Of a stretch of DNA of 62,000 nt, positions 50,641 to 61,219 are shown piece after piece (within the stretch, counting starts at the first letter, position 1; every line of letters begins with the position of its first letter). The position numbers and the translations under genes were made by a program. The stretch is from Phoronis australis (lineage: Eukaryota > Phoronida > Phoronidae): positions 432,861 through 494,860 of the forward strand of contig NMRA01000236.1 of assembly GCA_002633005.1 (NCBI GenBank). The letters run 5' to 3'. The notes under the pieces were generated by a model that was given only the letters and a program-made list of their open reading frames with translations, did not search any database and was not told where the DNA came from.

Positions 50641-51071
50641 TTGACCCACATGTTCATAATTTGGAGAGCTGTTACTGGTGTGGATTTTCAATGGGTCTGA
50701 CTGCTGTGGAAATATTTGAAACATGGGTACATCCTGCATTTTTTCTCTTTGTGATGTTTGGTGGCCCACCACTGCCAAGCTAAATTTAATTAATTGCTAA
50801 GGAAACAATGTTTTTTAAAAGAAAAGAAAATTATTGAATGTGAGTTGTTTTAATTTTAAAACCAAAATAAAATCACTATTTAAAGCAAAATTCAGTCTCA
50901 TCCCGTTTCCACTTTCAAATGATTTTAAAATGAAAGCAGACTTTGGCAGCCACAGCCTATCATTTATGATAGGTATTGGTGTTCATTCAGTGTCAGTTGT
51001 CAAAGGAATGTTGATCTTTTTGTGTCCATATTATGTACAATCATTCATTGATAGTTTAAGCTGACTAAAGT

Positions 51072-51583
51072 TGCTTTCCCATTAAGGCGAAACTTCACTT
51101 TTACCGAAGTTTCGATAAGTGGGTAAGATTAACTCCAGTAGCGAAACTTCGCTGAGAATAGTAGGATTTAAAAGTGAAGCTTCGGTACTCTCCAAAACTT
51201 TGGTGTAGTGGGAAAGGTCAGAGCAAAGCTTCGCCGAAGTTATCGGTAGAGGTCGCGCTAACAATACATGGTCACGCGAGGCTTGCAAAAGGTTTCCTTG
51301 TTAATGTAGCATAGCCTACGTGCTCTCAATAGACACACGTAAATAAATAAAAGAAAGCGTATCTGATGAAGAATGACACTGATCATTTTCATAAACACTC
51401 ATAGATGGCAGGAGAACAATTTTAAGTTAGCCTCAAACCCACTACTCAATATCCGTTTGAGAGTACGAATGAACTGTGTGATATGGTATTTTATCAATAA
51501 CTTGTCTTTCATGTTGCTGTTGGAAAGATAAGCGAAGTTTCAGCAAAGCTTGGGTAAAGGAAGTTCCCCTAATGGGAAAGTGC
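51072..51583. mobile_element. 0.5-kb TIR element (MITE) with ends CTTTCCCATTA
   Basis: The left end ctttcccattaaggcgaaac and the right end (reverse complement ctttcccattaggggaactt) are inverted repeats, continued by related acttcrctttaccgaagctt-type words. The interior has several cgaaacttcg / cgaagtt palindromic motifs and no coding sequence. The target-site duplication is unclear. Confidence 0.75.
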
Positions 51584-53944
51584 TTGTAAACAGAAAGTTA
51601 ATGAGCCTGCAGTAAAAGGGCCCCACACAATGGACTAGGTTGTGATTAGTCTGCACTGTGAACACTCATTAGAGAATAACTGATCATATTGGTTCCAAGG
51701 AAGTTTCACATAACAACAGTGACAAAAGAGTAATTTAGAAATGAATTCTAAGATTGGTTAACAACAAAAAATAATACAGAAGTTTTATAATACTGGACAG
51801 ACTGTCCCGAAATGAAATATGAAAATGAACCCAGCAAATTAGCTATATCTTATGCCTCCTGATTGGTTGGATAATATTTTGAAACTTATTCTGATTGGTC
51901 AGCTGCACTGCTACTTAACATGAAATACAGCATTTGTGCACTGATTTCTATGGGAGATTCCTCGCGTCAACAAATCAAAATTTTCTATAATTCAGTCTAC
52001 TTCTGTAATTATCGTGGGGGGTGGAGTAGAAAGAGTATACAAAAGGATGAAAAACAAGAGGACAGGAAACACATCCCACAAGTCTTGCAATCTTGGACAA
52101 GGAGGTAAGGTACCGTATTCGCCGTAATAACCGTCCATGCCCCTATAAGCGCCCCCCCGCGCGTTTTCAGACTTTGCTGAAATAACCGCTCAGTCCATGA
52201 ACGTGTACGTGTGAAAAATGCCTCACCTACAGTCTTAAAATTGACCTTACGCCAGAAAATGAATGACAGGTTTGATTGACCAATCAGAATGTTGCATTCC
52301 GGACATTCCTCCAGACTGCAGTTCAAGTTGACATCTGTCCGACAAACATTAGCGTCTGTAGGACAAAACACGTTCAACTACAATGTGCATTTTAAATGGT
52401 CAAGAGGTGTTGTTGTGGTGTGTGTAATTCAGACTGTCGTTATACCGACAGAGATGAAAGTCCTGTCAATTTTTGTCCTTTTCCAAAGCCTAAAAGTGAC
52501 GTTGATATAAGCAAACGGTAGATTACTTAAACTTTGTGTACTCCCGCACGAGCAGCCTAACCTAGATCTAAACACAAGTATGTTCTAAGGTATGCACTAT
52601 TTTTAATATTTCTTCCCAATATTGCAATTTTGGCTCTGGATTACAGTCTTTGTTAAGTGTGTGTTCCACCACCTCTGCGATCACTTTCTGATTCATTATA
52701 ACCATACATGACGACCATCCCGAATAGCACTGACGAAAACGAGTTAAAATATAGTCAATCAATTAAAAAAGAGTCAAAATGCATTGCAGGCCTACCTACT
52801 TACCTATTAGAAGCTCTTACATCTATACTGATTGTGAGTGTTGTTACAGGCCTATTCCTTCGTAACTCCAGTCTTGGCCCTGTCGACTGCGGGCTCGTGA
52901 CTGCTATTATCTCAACAAAGATTGCCAGTAAAAACCAAAGCGAAGGATTGAAAACTTTATTATGAACATCGGAGAAAATGCACGTTAATTACCGAAAATA
53001 TGTAACATTTTGGCGCTACGCCGTGGCACTACAGAAATGGCAAGCACGTACTGGGTAAATGCGCAGTGCCCGCACTGGTTGACATGTACGTAGGCGCATA
53101 TAACTCAGTCAGATTGGCAACAGTCCGCAGTCGGCAAGTGTGTTTTGTTTAGTCTGTCTTCGGAGGTCATAATCACGGTCATCGCTCAAGTACTGACCGG
53201 GTTAGGCTGGTGTTGCTTCATCAAAATCACTACCTTTGAAATGTTAACTTGAATGGTTAAGTGGGACTCCGAATTTCGACTTGTTACGTGTGTCTGTCAT
53301 GGCGCCGGCTCGACCATCGGCGATCACTGGACACGAAATTCTCGGCTGAACTTACAGTTACAGCTTAGTAGGTTTCTTGATCCCCTAAATATTTCAGTAA
53401 AACATTCATTTTGCTTTGAGGGAAGAATTGTTACTCATTAAGGATTGTTGCTATTATTTTTAACCGCATTCGTGCAGTTTTTGTCGACGCTGATGTCAAC
53501 TCTATGAGGCTCATAGGCGAGATTTGCGCTGACATCTGAAACATCCGCGGCCGGTTTACGTCAGGTGTTCTCGACATAAATCTTCACCCCGTTCCCGTAG
53601 GAACCTTTTCTGAAGGCTGTTGCCTTTTGTCTTTGTCATGGCGAGATTCATAGGGAAGATAATGTTCGCCAAAGTCTGCGTGAATATCAGTTACCACACC
53701 GGTCTTGCTTGACGAAGCCATTCTCTGATGTCGGACTTCCGCATCTGCTGGCGTAAGGTCAATTCTACAGTAACTTCACCAATTTATCAATAATATCCGA
53801 CAGTCTTGAAAAATTCATTGTGTGCAGAATTTGTAGACCACGAGCCTCGCCGCTATGTCGGTATTTAGCCGTGACTATACACTTCAAAATTCCGCCATGC
53901 CTCAAAACGAACACAAAAGTTGCTGATCTTGCGAGGACCACTGG

Positions 53945-54161
53945 GCCCGGTCTCTAATCTTTGTACTCGAAACCAACTCGAAACTATTTTTGGCAATTTC
54001 TCTGCTCTTTTTGTGCGAACTTAAGATAATTGGTTATCAGACTGTGCTCGAATACATTACAGTTTATGCATAGGAGTTTCTAGTTCAAGTTTGCCCTTGA
54101 AGACCCTTATATTCGTGCTACAAACTCGAGTAAAAACTCGAAATTTGGAGTTCAAACTCGN
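53945..54161. mobile_element. left part of the gcccggtctc TIR element, uninterrupted copy
   Basis: Nearly the same as 33357-33524 and then, without a break, as 35720-35770 (ttcgtgctacaaactcgagt). It runs into the N gap at 54162, so the right end is not seen. Confidence 0.9.
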
Positions 54162-54269
54162 NNNNNNNNNNNNNNNNNNNNNNNNNNNNNNNNNNNNNNN
54201 NNNNNNNNNNNNNNNNNNNNNNNNNNNNNNNNNNNNNNNNNNNNNNNNNNNNNNNNNNNNNNNNNNNNN
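54162..54269. other. assembly gap, 108 N
   Basis: Unresolved bases inside a TIR element rich in short inverted words, which probably broke the assembly. Confidence 1.
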
Positions 54270-55691
54270 ACTAATTTCCGACATTTTCTAATGCTATAAA
54301 AAATGTTTACGTTATTTTTAAGATGAATTGTTTGCTTAACCATAATTGGTGTTTTTAAGCCAAATATCCGATAAAATGACCATTGCCAGTGAATGCTTAC
54401 ACACCCTTACACCGAAAAATAACTGTCACCTACGCATCCAGCCACACGGCGACTAATATGGCCTTACCGAGACAAATGTCAAACGTTTTTAGCACATGAG
54501 ACCGGCAAGTGCTGAATGAAACACGCTCTGGTTTAGGCCTAAAGCTTGTGCAAATTTCTTTAGATACAATGCACATCTAGCTCGTTAGATTGCGTAGCTC
54601 TGGCCAAAAGACTATCTCTGCTCTGGCAAATGAACTCTGGTGACACGCACGCGCTCGCTTACTCACTCAACGCAGACGAACTTCAAAACAAACGTCACGT
54701 GACAACAACGTGTGTTCGTACAGACATTTTTCTCATGTTGCCGATCATACATATAGATAGCACGATGTAGCACAGATTTGTACTTAAGCCTGCCGTTAAT
54801 CCCGACTCCACGGGAACTTAAAAATCTTAGGGGTGCTACTTGGAAAACTTCAGGAGGATTTCAGGTAATTTGCTTGAGTCGAAACTGTAGCATTCAAGTC
54901 GCCATATTGACGATTGCAAGGCAGTCAGTCAGCGAGTTTTCGTCCTGGGATTTCAGCACAATTATCTGTAAAATGATCGTAATTTAGCAGCAAAGTTTGA
55001 TAGCAATGCACCACGATTTTGTAGGAAATCTTACCTTCCGATTTCACCCGTTTCGGAGACCGGGTTTCAATGGCCTTGGGATATAATAAGTGCTCCCCCT
55101 GAAACGAACTTTTCTAAGCGCCCTGGGCGGTTATTACGGCAAATCCTTAAGACTTATAGTTTGATGCGATACTTGATTCTTGCAGTGTCGGAATATTCTT
55201 CAGCAGTTTCTAATTTGTGCCATTTCTTCCCATGACTTCTATATTGTAGCGCCAGTGTAGGAGGAGTGAGAGTTCCCGTAGACATTGTTTGACCTGTTTG
55301 TATTAAACTGCTAGCGTACGCAGCCTGTCATTCAGTGAATTACTTGGATGCATCATGCAAATACATGCAGACGGGACAATTTCTCCATGGTGACACTGGT
55401 TTCTATCACACCAGTGATAATTTTCAGCTATGGAACAAATTTTCCGCAGATCTTCACGCAAACGTTCGGCGTCATCCTAGTGAGCCATATTTCGGTCACA
55501 AACATCTGTGGTCGACCGCGGTGGCATAGGTGGTGTTGGCTACAGTGGCAGAGAGGAGGTGCTTTTATTTTAAAATCACTTGGCTCAGAATGGTGATTTT
55601 ATTTTTGCTTTAACTTTTAAATTTAGAGTAATCATTCTTTTAAAATTTTTGACACTTGATTTTCTTTTAAATATGTGTAACTGTTATTTTC

Positions 55692-55723
55692 AAAATATTT
55701 TTGTTTTAAAACAAAAATATTTT
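55692..55723. repeat. perfect 32-bp AT palindrome
   Basis: aaaatatttttgtttt is followed directly by its exact reverse complement. Confidence 0.9.
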
Positions 55724-57530
55724 AAAATTGGTTTGCATCAAATTTTCTTTTTAAATTGTTGTACTTTAAAAAATATTTTAAGTTTTTTCTATTAAAAACC
55801 TTTTTTTTTCCAAAATTGTTTTTTGTCAGATTTTTTAAAACATCTTTTAACTTCAAAATTACTTCATTTTTAATGTTAAATTTATCGTGGCAGCCATGGG
55901 CCACCATAGTGATGCACATGGTGTTCTGCGTTGCTCATGCATCAAATGTCTAAACAAAAATGCTTAACTAGAAAATTTTACCTTGTTAGTGATTTGTCTC
56001 TTGTGTCCAGTCTACCAGAAAATTCTGTGTGGTTTTTGGTAAATCCATTGCTAACGTGTTTTTCCTGTAGCTTCACTCCTCATAGATGAGTAGAAATGTA
56101 ACTAAAATGGGACACTTATGCATACTGCAAAAATTCATTTCATCAATGTTTTAAGTACAAAATTGTGGTTTCTCCTTGTTATATCCCATTTAAAGTTAAT
56201 TTAGAACATTGCAGACCTGAGTTCTGTTGCATAACAGTGCTGCACGGAGCTGGATACAAAACATAAGATCACTCCATCACTTGTCATTTTACTATTGTTG
56301 AACTACGACCTGGGCATCATATCAAGTGGATCTTACCTCCCAGAATAACTGACGTTGCTGTAAATAATGATTTTGGTGATGCCGCAAACCCAGTCTTGAT
56401 TTGTTCAAAGTCTTTACACATTTTCGTTTGAAGTTGCAGTCTACCGGCACCTGCAGGGAATTTCTAGCATGCTGGTTGAATTGTAGCTCATTTGTTGCAA
56501 ACAGTTCCAGGCTTATTAGGAATAATTTAATTTACTAGTTTAACTCGTCATGATTGGCAACAGCAGGACTCCATAACTAGTGAAAATAGAATGTTGGGTA
56601 GAAACTAATTTTTTCAATTTTTCGTCTGTTTTATTTTCCGTTTGGCACTTCTTTCCCCTGCGTGTACATAGTTAAAATGTGAGGCCTGCCTTTATTTTGT
56701 ACTCTTTCCTTTGTGCTTGGTTCTATTTTTTTCCCAAACGATGTGACGTAGGACTTCAGAAATCATGGGAGTTAAAAGTTACTTGATGACTGAAAATTGA
56801 TTTTCATTGTACTAGTGTCAAATTATCCTAAAGTGTCAGCCACTTATAAATTGCAAATGCCAATGTGTTCTGAGGGTTTCTAATTAATTTTTTTGTGGAA
56901 AGGCAAAGCTATTTTTGATAGAAATGAAAAAAGCTTGGACAGTTGTGTGTTCAATGTTAAATAAAGTTGATTTTGCAGTATACTTGTTTTTGTAAAATCT
57001 TTGTATCCAAAAATTTTAACAAAAATAAGAGGCGGAATATTTTAACCTGCTACATCAAACAATTTTTTGTGATCTGTTGGATTTGTCGACATAGTCAGAG
57101 ATTCTCAAATATGAAAGAGTTTAACTTAATTTGAAATCTAAAAGCCAAGCATGCTCTGCAAATGGAAAAGCCCTTGCTTCAAGTAGCCATGAATGCTCGA
57201 CTGAAGGACATGAGGATTACTATTTAACCTTCACATTGCAAAGTAAAAATACCCGATACCACACCAATTTCTAATTTTGATTGTGAAATATTAGGTAATG
57301 TATAAGTATGAGTGTGTTACTTGATTCTTATCTCATTGTCTTGATTACGATTAAAAACTCCAGTTTGGGACAGTGTATAATTTGGGACACCAAAATGCAA
57401 GTCGAAATTCTACATTCTTGATTCTGAAGATTTAGACATGGATGATTTTTGCGTTCATTGTGTTTCTCAAAATTCGCACTGCAGCCCCATTGTGTGTAAC
57501 CTTGAAGTGAATGACTCTTTGTCTTTGATT

Positions 57531-57600
57531 GTAATTCTTCAATTTGGGACGTCCAATATTGCCCGATTCTAAAATTTGACACCCGCTCCAACCTTGAGAA
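57531..57600 (-). repeat. dispersed repeat family 2, reverse copy
   Basis: The reverse complement reads aaggttggagcgggtgtcaa attttagaatcgggcaatat, aligning with 1640-1700 at most positions. Confidence 0.6.
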
Positions 57601-58647
57601 AAGCAATGAATTTTTCGTTGTCCCAAACAAGAATTTTTATCTTGTGTCTGGATTACGGAGGTTCTCTTCCACACAATGGGTGACACATTCAAAATCCAAA
57701 CCACGCATTTCTTGGGAAGCAGAAAATAGGCAACCAAGACAATAGCAGAATTGCCAAAAATCATATATAAGTCAACACCATTTCCACCCACTCCCAAAAA
57801 ATCCCACTCGAGCTTGTAGTACATCCCCTACCAACCCCCAATGAAAACCCCAATGCCAAATTCACACGAGGAGTGGTGGTTGGTTGCCATTCTTGCACTG
57901 TATAACAAAACATTGAGCTCTCACTTGAAGTTTATACAGTGAAGCTTCATATTCGAACAGTTTTGTGAAACAGTGAAATTGCAAGAAATATTAATGAAGA
58001 ATCTGCTTCATTAGTAGTACAGTTTTCATTGCTGTCATCAACCAACGCTTTGTGCTTTTTCAGCAAATGCAGTGCACTCTTAACAGTGACACTATAAATT
58101 AGGCAATTACTTAGGTTGGAATATGAAGATATGTTACTGTGCAAAATTCAAGATGGCGGTTGAAACATTTTAACTGACAGTGGAAGTTTAGAGAAAAACA
58201 AGACAGTAATTAAAATGCAATGTAGTTGTATTCTCGTTCTAAACACTACAGACACAATGTTTTGTTTGTATCTACGTCCATTTTCTAGTTATGGCCTCTT
58301 GGGACAATAATACTTTCTCAACTGCCTTTGAGAGATTGCAATGTGTTTTCTTATAAAAAACTTAAATTATCAATCATCAAACTGTGTATTCTAGTTGTTA
58401 TCCTTCAGTCTGTATAATTCCTTATTCACAGTTAACCATTTGTCAGTTTGAAGCATCATGAAAATTGAACTTAAAACCTGGTTACTCACAACCAATAGTT
58501 AAATTGAAGTATCTGTTTTAAAAATTTTGGCAAAACTATTAACCCATATACCATTTTTTGATCTGAGCCACATTGCAATTTTCATAATGCTTCAGTTGTC
58601 TTTGTCCGTTATAAGTGAAATTTTCAAAACCTAAACCGAAGCCATGC

Positions 58648-58892
58648 TTATCGTTCGTACTCGCAAAGTGAGGGAAGATAGTAGTTGCAGTTGATGTCAA
58701 CCCAGTTTCCGAAGGAGCTGGATTTAGCAGCAAGATACATGGACATGCAAGTATTCTCGTTGTTCCGTGGATAACCACTTCTCCAAGATTCATCGCTCAT
58801 TGGCTGATCTTTGTTCGCCATCCATTCCCATTGGCCAGATTCTGTTTTATGTCCTCCGGTGAAAATGTGAGTAGATTGTTGCTTAGCTTGTG
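58648..58892 (-). CDS. C-type lectin domain, C-terminal-half exon (C)
   Basis: Acceptor ttttcctaacag, then 80 codons and TAA. The exon reads (A)QAKQQSTHIFTGG, GQWEWM, SWRSGYPRNNENTCMS, FGNWVDINCNYYLPSLCEYE: the second half of a C-type lectin domain, with the WVD-NC strand and both conserved Cys (NTC and INC, then LC). The usual EPN/QPD sugar motif is replaced by YPR and WND by WVD, so classical Ca-dependent sugar binding is doubtful. It ends in a stop with no donor, so it is a terminal exon. It starts in phase 1, like the other lectin exons here, and no N-terminal-half exon of its own was found. Confidence 0.8.
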
Positions 58893-58918
58893 CTGTTAGG
58901 AAAAAATGCAGATACAAC

Positions 58919-59045
58919 TTAGTTCAATGCAAAGATGCGGTCATCAGAGGCATAAAAATCATTCTTGCCATTTGGAACGTTACTTGTTAGCAAGTTATCG
59001 AATCCCGGCTTCGTAGCTTCTTTGGGCAGCCTGTATTGTTGAAGT
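58919..59045 (-). other. open stretch behind a splice acceptor, unrecognised
   Basis: After an acceptor-like cttcatattttag, the minus strand is open for 41 codons to TAA (segments YRLPKEATKPGFDNLL, PNGKNDFYASDDRIFALN). It ends only about 27 bases before the acceptor of lectin exon C, too close for an intron, and its phase (one base completes a codon) differs from the lectin exons. It could be a terminal exon of another transcript or chance. Confidence 0.25.
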
Positions 59046-59418
59046 CTAAAATATGAAGCAGTCATGCTGTAAATTAAATGTTACTGTATTGCAGATTCCC
59101 TGCAAGTATTAGCTGGAAGTACTGCAAAAACTCAAAAGTACAATGTGTTTAATTGTTACTTAGTGTTAGTGACAATTTTAACTTGTCTACAACACTGAAT
59201 TTTAAATAGTTAAACCAGTAAGATTTAGAATTGCCAGTAAGTAAGGAAAATAATGTCCATTTCAAATTTCATGCTTTGTTACCATGTTTAACAATCAGTT
59301 GGTGCCAATGATTAAATATCTGGATTTTCTCTCTGTGCCACTTGAATCATTAAGTAACAATTGTTTTTAAGATTTGATAGTAATGTTAATGTTAATGGAA
59401 TTATCTGGATTGTCTTGT

Positions 59419-59687
59419 TTAGTGTGCTGTAGCACAGATGAATGCATTTGGTGTTCTGCAGTCCATGTCGAACCACTGGCCAAAGTAGGAAGGAGATCCC
59501 AAGTTGATCACCATACAGTCGTCTGCGGCACGTGCCGACCGAGGGTTCATTCGGCCCCAGTTGCTATAACGGACAGGAAGACGAGAGTCCCTCCATGTCC
59601 AGTGGTGTTCCCCACGAAAGTTTCCATCACCCATAAAGTCAAATCCTCCCAGATACGCGTAATAGCTGTAGCCATTTCTGGCTTGGG
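59419..59687 (-). CDS. C-type lectin domain, C-terminal-half exon (B)
   Basis: Acceptor ttgtattttag, then 88 codons and TAA: (A)QARNGYSYYAYLGGFDFMGD, HHWTWRD, YSNWGRMNPRS, DDCMVINLG, FGQWFDMDCRTPNAFICA. It has the conserved YLGG-like start, WTWRD, and the Cys of DDC, MDC and FIC. There is no EPN/QPD, and WFD stands where WND is usual. Same phase and same intron position (after the codon completed by xCC) as exon C. The exon start (59648-59687) is repeated at 60095-60134 as part of the tandem duplication. Confidence 0.85.
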
Positions 59688-59747
59688 CTAAAATACAACA
59701 GAACAACAAACATGACTAGGTGTTCACCGAAACACATCCACACCATG

Positions 59748-60010
59748 TTAGTAATAAAACTCTCCTTTGTCAGTTTGGCACATTGAAGTGGCAAATGTTT
59801 CACACCGGGTGTCTACCCATTGTCCATATTTTCTCGCCACTGGATGTAGATACATGGCCATACACCGATAGGCTCCGTTATAGCTGCGAGGGTTTCCTTT
59901 CAGCCAGTAGAGTGGTCTAAACATATAGTCCTTTGATGTATACCATCTCCAGTGTCCGTTGTCATCTTTTTTGCCATCAACATAGACGTAAAAATCGATA
60001 CCCTCAGCAT
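59748..60010 (-). CDS. C-type lectin domain, C-terminal-half exon (A, left copy)
   Basis: Acceptor tttgtccttttag, then 86 codons and TAA: AEGIDFYVYVDGKKDDNGHW, RWYTSKDY, LYWLKGNPRSYNGAYRCMAM, YGQWVDTRCETFATSMCQ. This is a lectin-like second half with Cys at YRC, TRC and SMC but no EPN/QPD. The protein is identical to the copy at 60195-60457; the DNA differs at seven positions, all silent. It is phase 1, so it fits the exon ending at 60972. Confidence 0.8.
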
Positions 60011-60194
60011 CTAAAAGGACAAAAGCGAAGTATTAGAGGCCGCTTGCCCTCTGAAAGAGAAAGGTGTTAGTTATAAGGGCAAGCGACTATGGCNCCCAGA
60101 TACGCGTAATAGCTGTAGCCATTTCTGGCTTGGGCTAAAATACAACAGAACAACAAACATGACTAGGTGTTCACCGAAACACATCCACACCATG

Positions 60195-60457
60195 TTAGTA
60201 ATAAAACTCTCCTTTGTCAGTTTGGCACATTGAAGTGGCAAATGTTTCACATCGGGTGTCTACCCATTGTCCATATTTTCTCGCCACTGGGTGTAGATAC
60301 ATTGCCATACACCGGTAGGCGCCGTTGTAGCTGCGAGGGTTTCCTTTCAGCCAGTAGAGTGGTCTAAACATATAGTCCTTTGATGTATACCATCTCCAGT
60401 GTCCGTTGTCATCTTTTTTTCCATCAACATAGACGTAAAAATCGATACCCTCAGCAT
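60195..60457 (-). CDS. C-type lectin domain, C-terminal-half exon (A, right copy)
   Basis: Same 86-residue product as the left copy, encoded with seven silent differences. It is the terminal exon nearest to the visible N-terminal-half exon (donor 60971). Joining gives the codon G|AT and the sequence ...STRELISRK followed by DAEGIDFYVY, a natural reading across the usual mid-domain intron. It could be the other allele of the left copy placed in tandem by the assembler. Confidence 0.8.
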
Positions 60458-60971
60458 CTAAAAGGACAAAAGCGAAGTATTAGAGGCCGCTTGCCCTCTG
60501 AAAGAGAAAGGTGTTAGTTATAAGGGCAAGCGACTATGGCAGGTGAAAAGATCAGTCAACTCATAAAGGAGAACCAAGAACTGAAAATAAACAAAAAGGG
60601 TACAGATTAGTTTGTTGTGACATCAGGTTGTTTCTGCAGATAGAGCCTATCCAGTTTTTGTCTTTGGTTATGATAAATCATGCGTCCAGATTTTGGGAAA
60701 GTGTCATTTGAAAGTCGAACGAGTAGGGTAAACTCATAAGAAGAGAAAGGTACAGAAACAACTCATAAACAACGAAAATTAACAGATAAGTCAGTTGCAA
60801 ACAGAACCGGAATACAGCGTGCATGAGTCAACAATAGCGTATGAAATTTTGTAGTTCAAGAAAGTTGTTGATTTTAAGAGTAGTCTTACATTTTTATATG
60901 TTGAGTTAGGAAATGTTTACATGTGTTTGGGTAAAACAATGTTACAACGTAAATGATGAAAATATCCTTAC

Positions 60972-61069
60972 CTTTTCTTGAAATAAGTTCTCTTGTTGAA
61001 GTCAGGTATACTTGACTATTTTTGAGCCAATAAGCCATTGCAGTGGTAAGCAAAGGGTTTAGAATAGAA
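60972..61069 (-). CDS. C-type lectin domain, N-terminal-half exon
   Basis: The minus strand reads ...TAMAYWLKNSQVYLTSTREL followed by ISRK and ends in phase 1 at a good donor (AAAAG|GTAAGG, 60971-60970). The pattern (A--YWLKN---YLTSTREL) fits the alpha-helix 1 and L--I-s-eE part of a C-type lectin domain. Its acceptor is uncertain; a weak one ends at 61070. A short candidate first exon (61200-61219, ATG ... GTG|GTAAGT) fits by phase but gives no signal peptide, so the true 5' exons may lie right of the window. Confidence 0.5.
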
Positions 61070-61219
61070 CTCAAAGATATTTTATCTTTTTATTCCCAGT
61101 TTGCAAGTTGGAGGCATTAAGAACAGAATTATTACATGGACTAGCAGTATCCCAACCCTTTGCTTCCCATTACATGACGCTCTGAAACAGCTAACTTACC
61201 ACTCATTTGTCTTTTCCAT

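Larger units (their letters stand above)
52112..55147. mobile_element. possible ~3-kb element with TIR GCCGTAATAACCG
   Basis: tattcgccgtaataaccgtc at 52115 and, reversed, ggatttgccgtaataaccgc near 55147 form inverted repeats. Each is followed inward by gcgccc-type sequence (ataagcgccccccc and cccagggcgctt). If they are partners, the enclosed 3 kb is one element that also contains the TIR copy at 53945 and the N gap. No transposase was recognised, and two independent short elements are equally possible. Confidence 0.45.
55148..58640. other. AT-rich intergenic or intronic DNA
   Basis: No exon was recognised. Very AT-rich from 55590 to 55870, with a perfect 32-bp palindrome (55692-55723). A reverse copy of dispersed repeat family 2 lies near 57531-57600. 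Open frames at 57328-57824 (minus) partly overlap that repeat and lack splice support. Confidence 0.4.
59648..60540. repeat. 447-bp tandem duplication across a single N
   Basis: 59648-60093 and 60095-60540 are copies, offset 447, separated only by the N at 60094. Each holds the first 40 bases of exon B, the spacer, exon A and 83 bases upstream. The roughly 180 non-coding bases look identical; the seven differences are all in exon A. Confidence 0.95.

Noticed and set aside
57328-57824. Minus-strand frames of 100 and 130 codons
   Set aside because: They overlap a dispersed repeat, have no splice signals in the right place and no recognisable domain.
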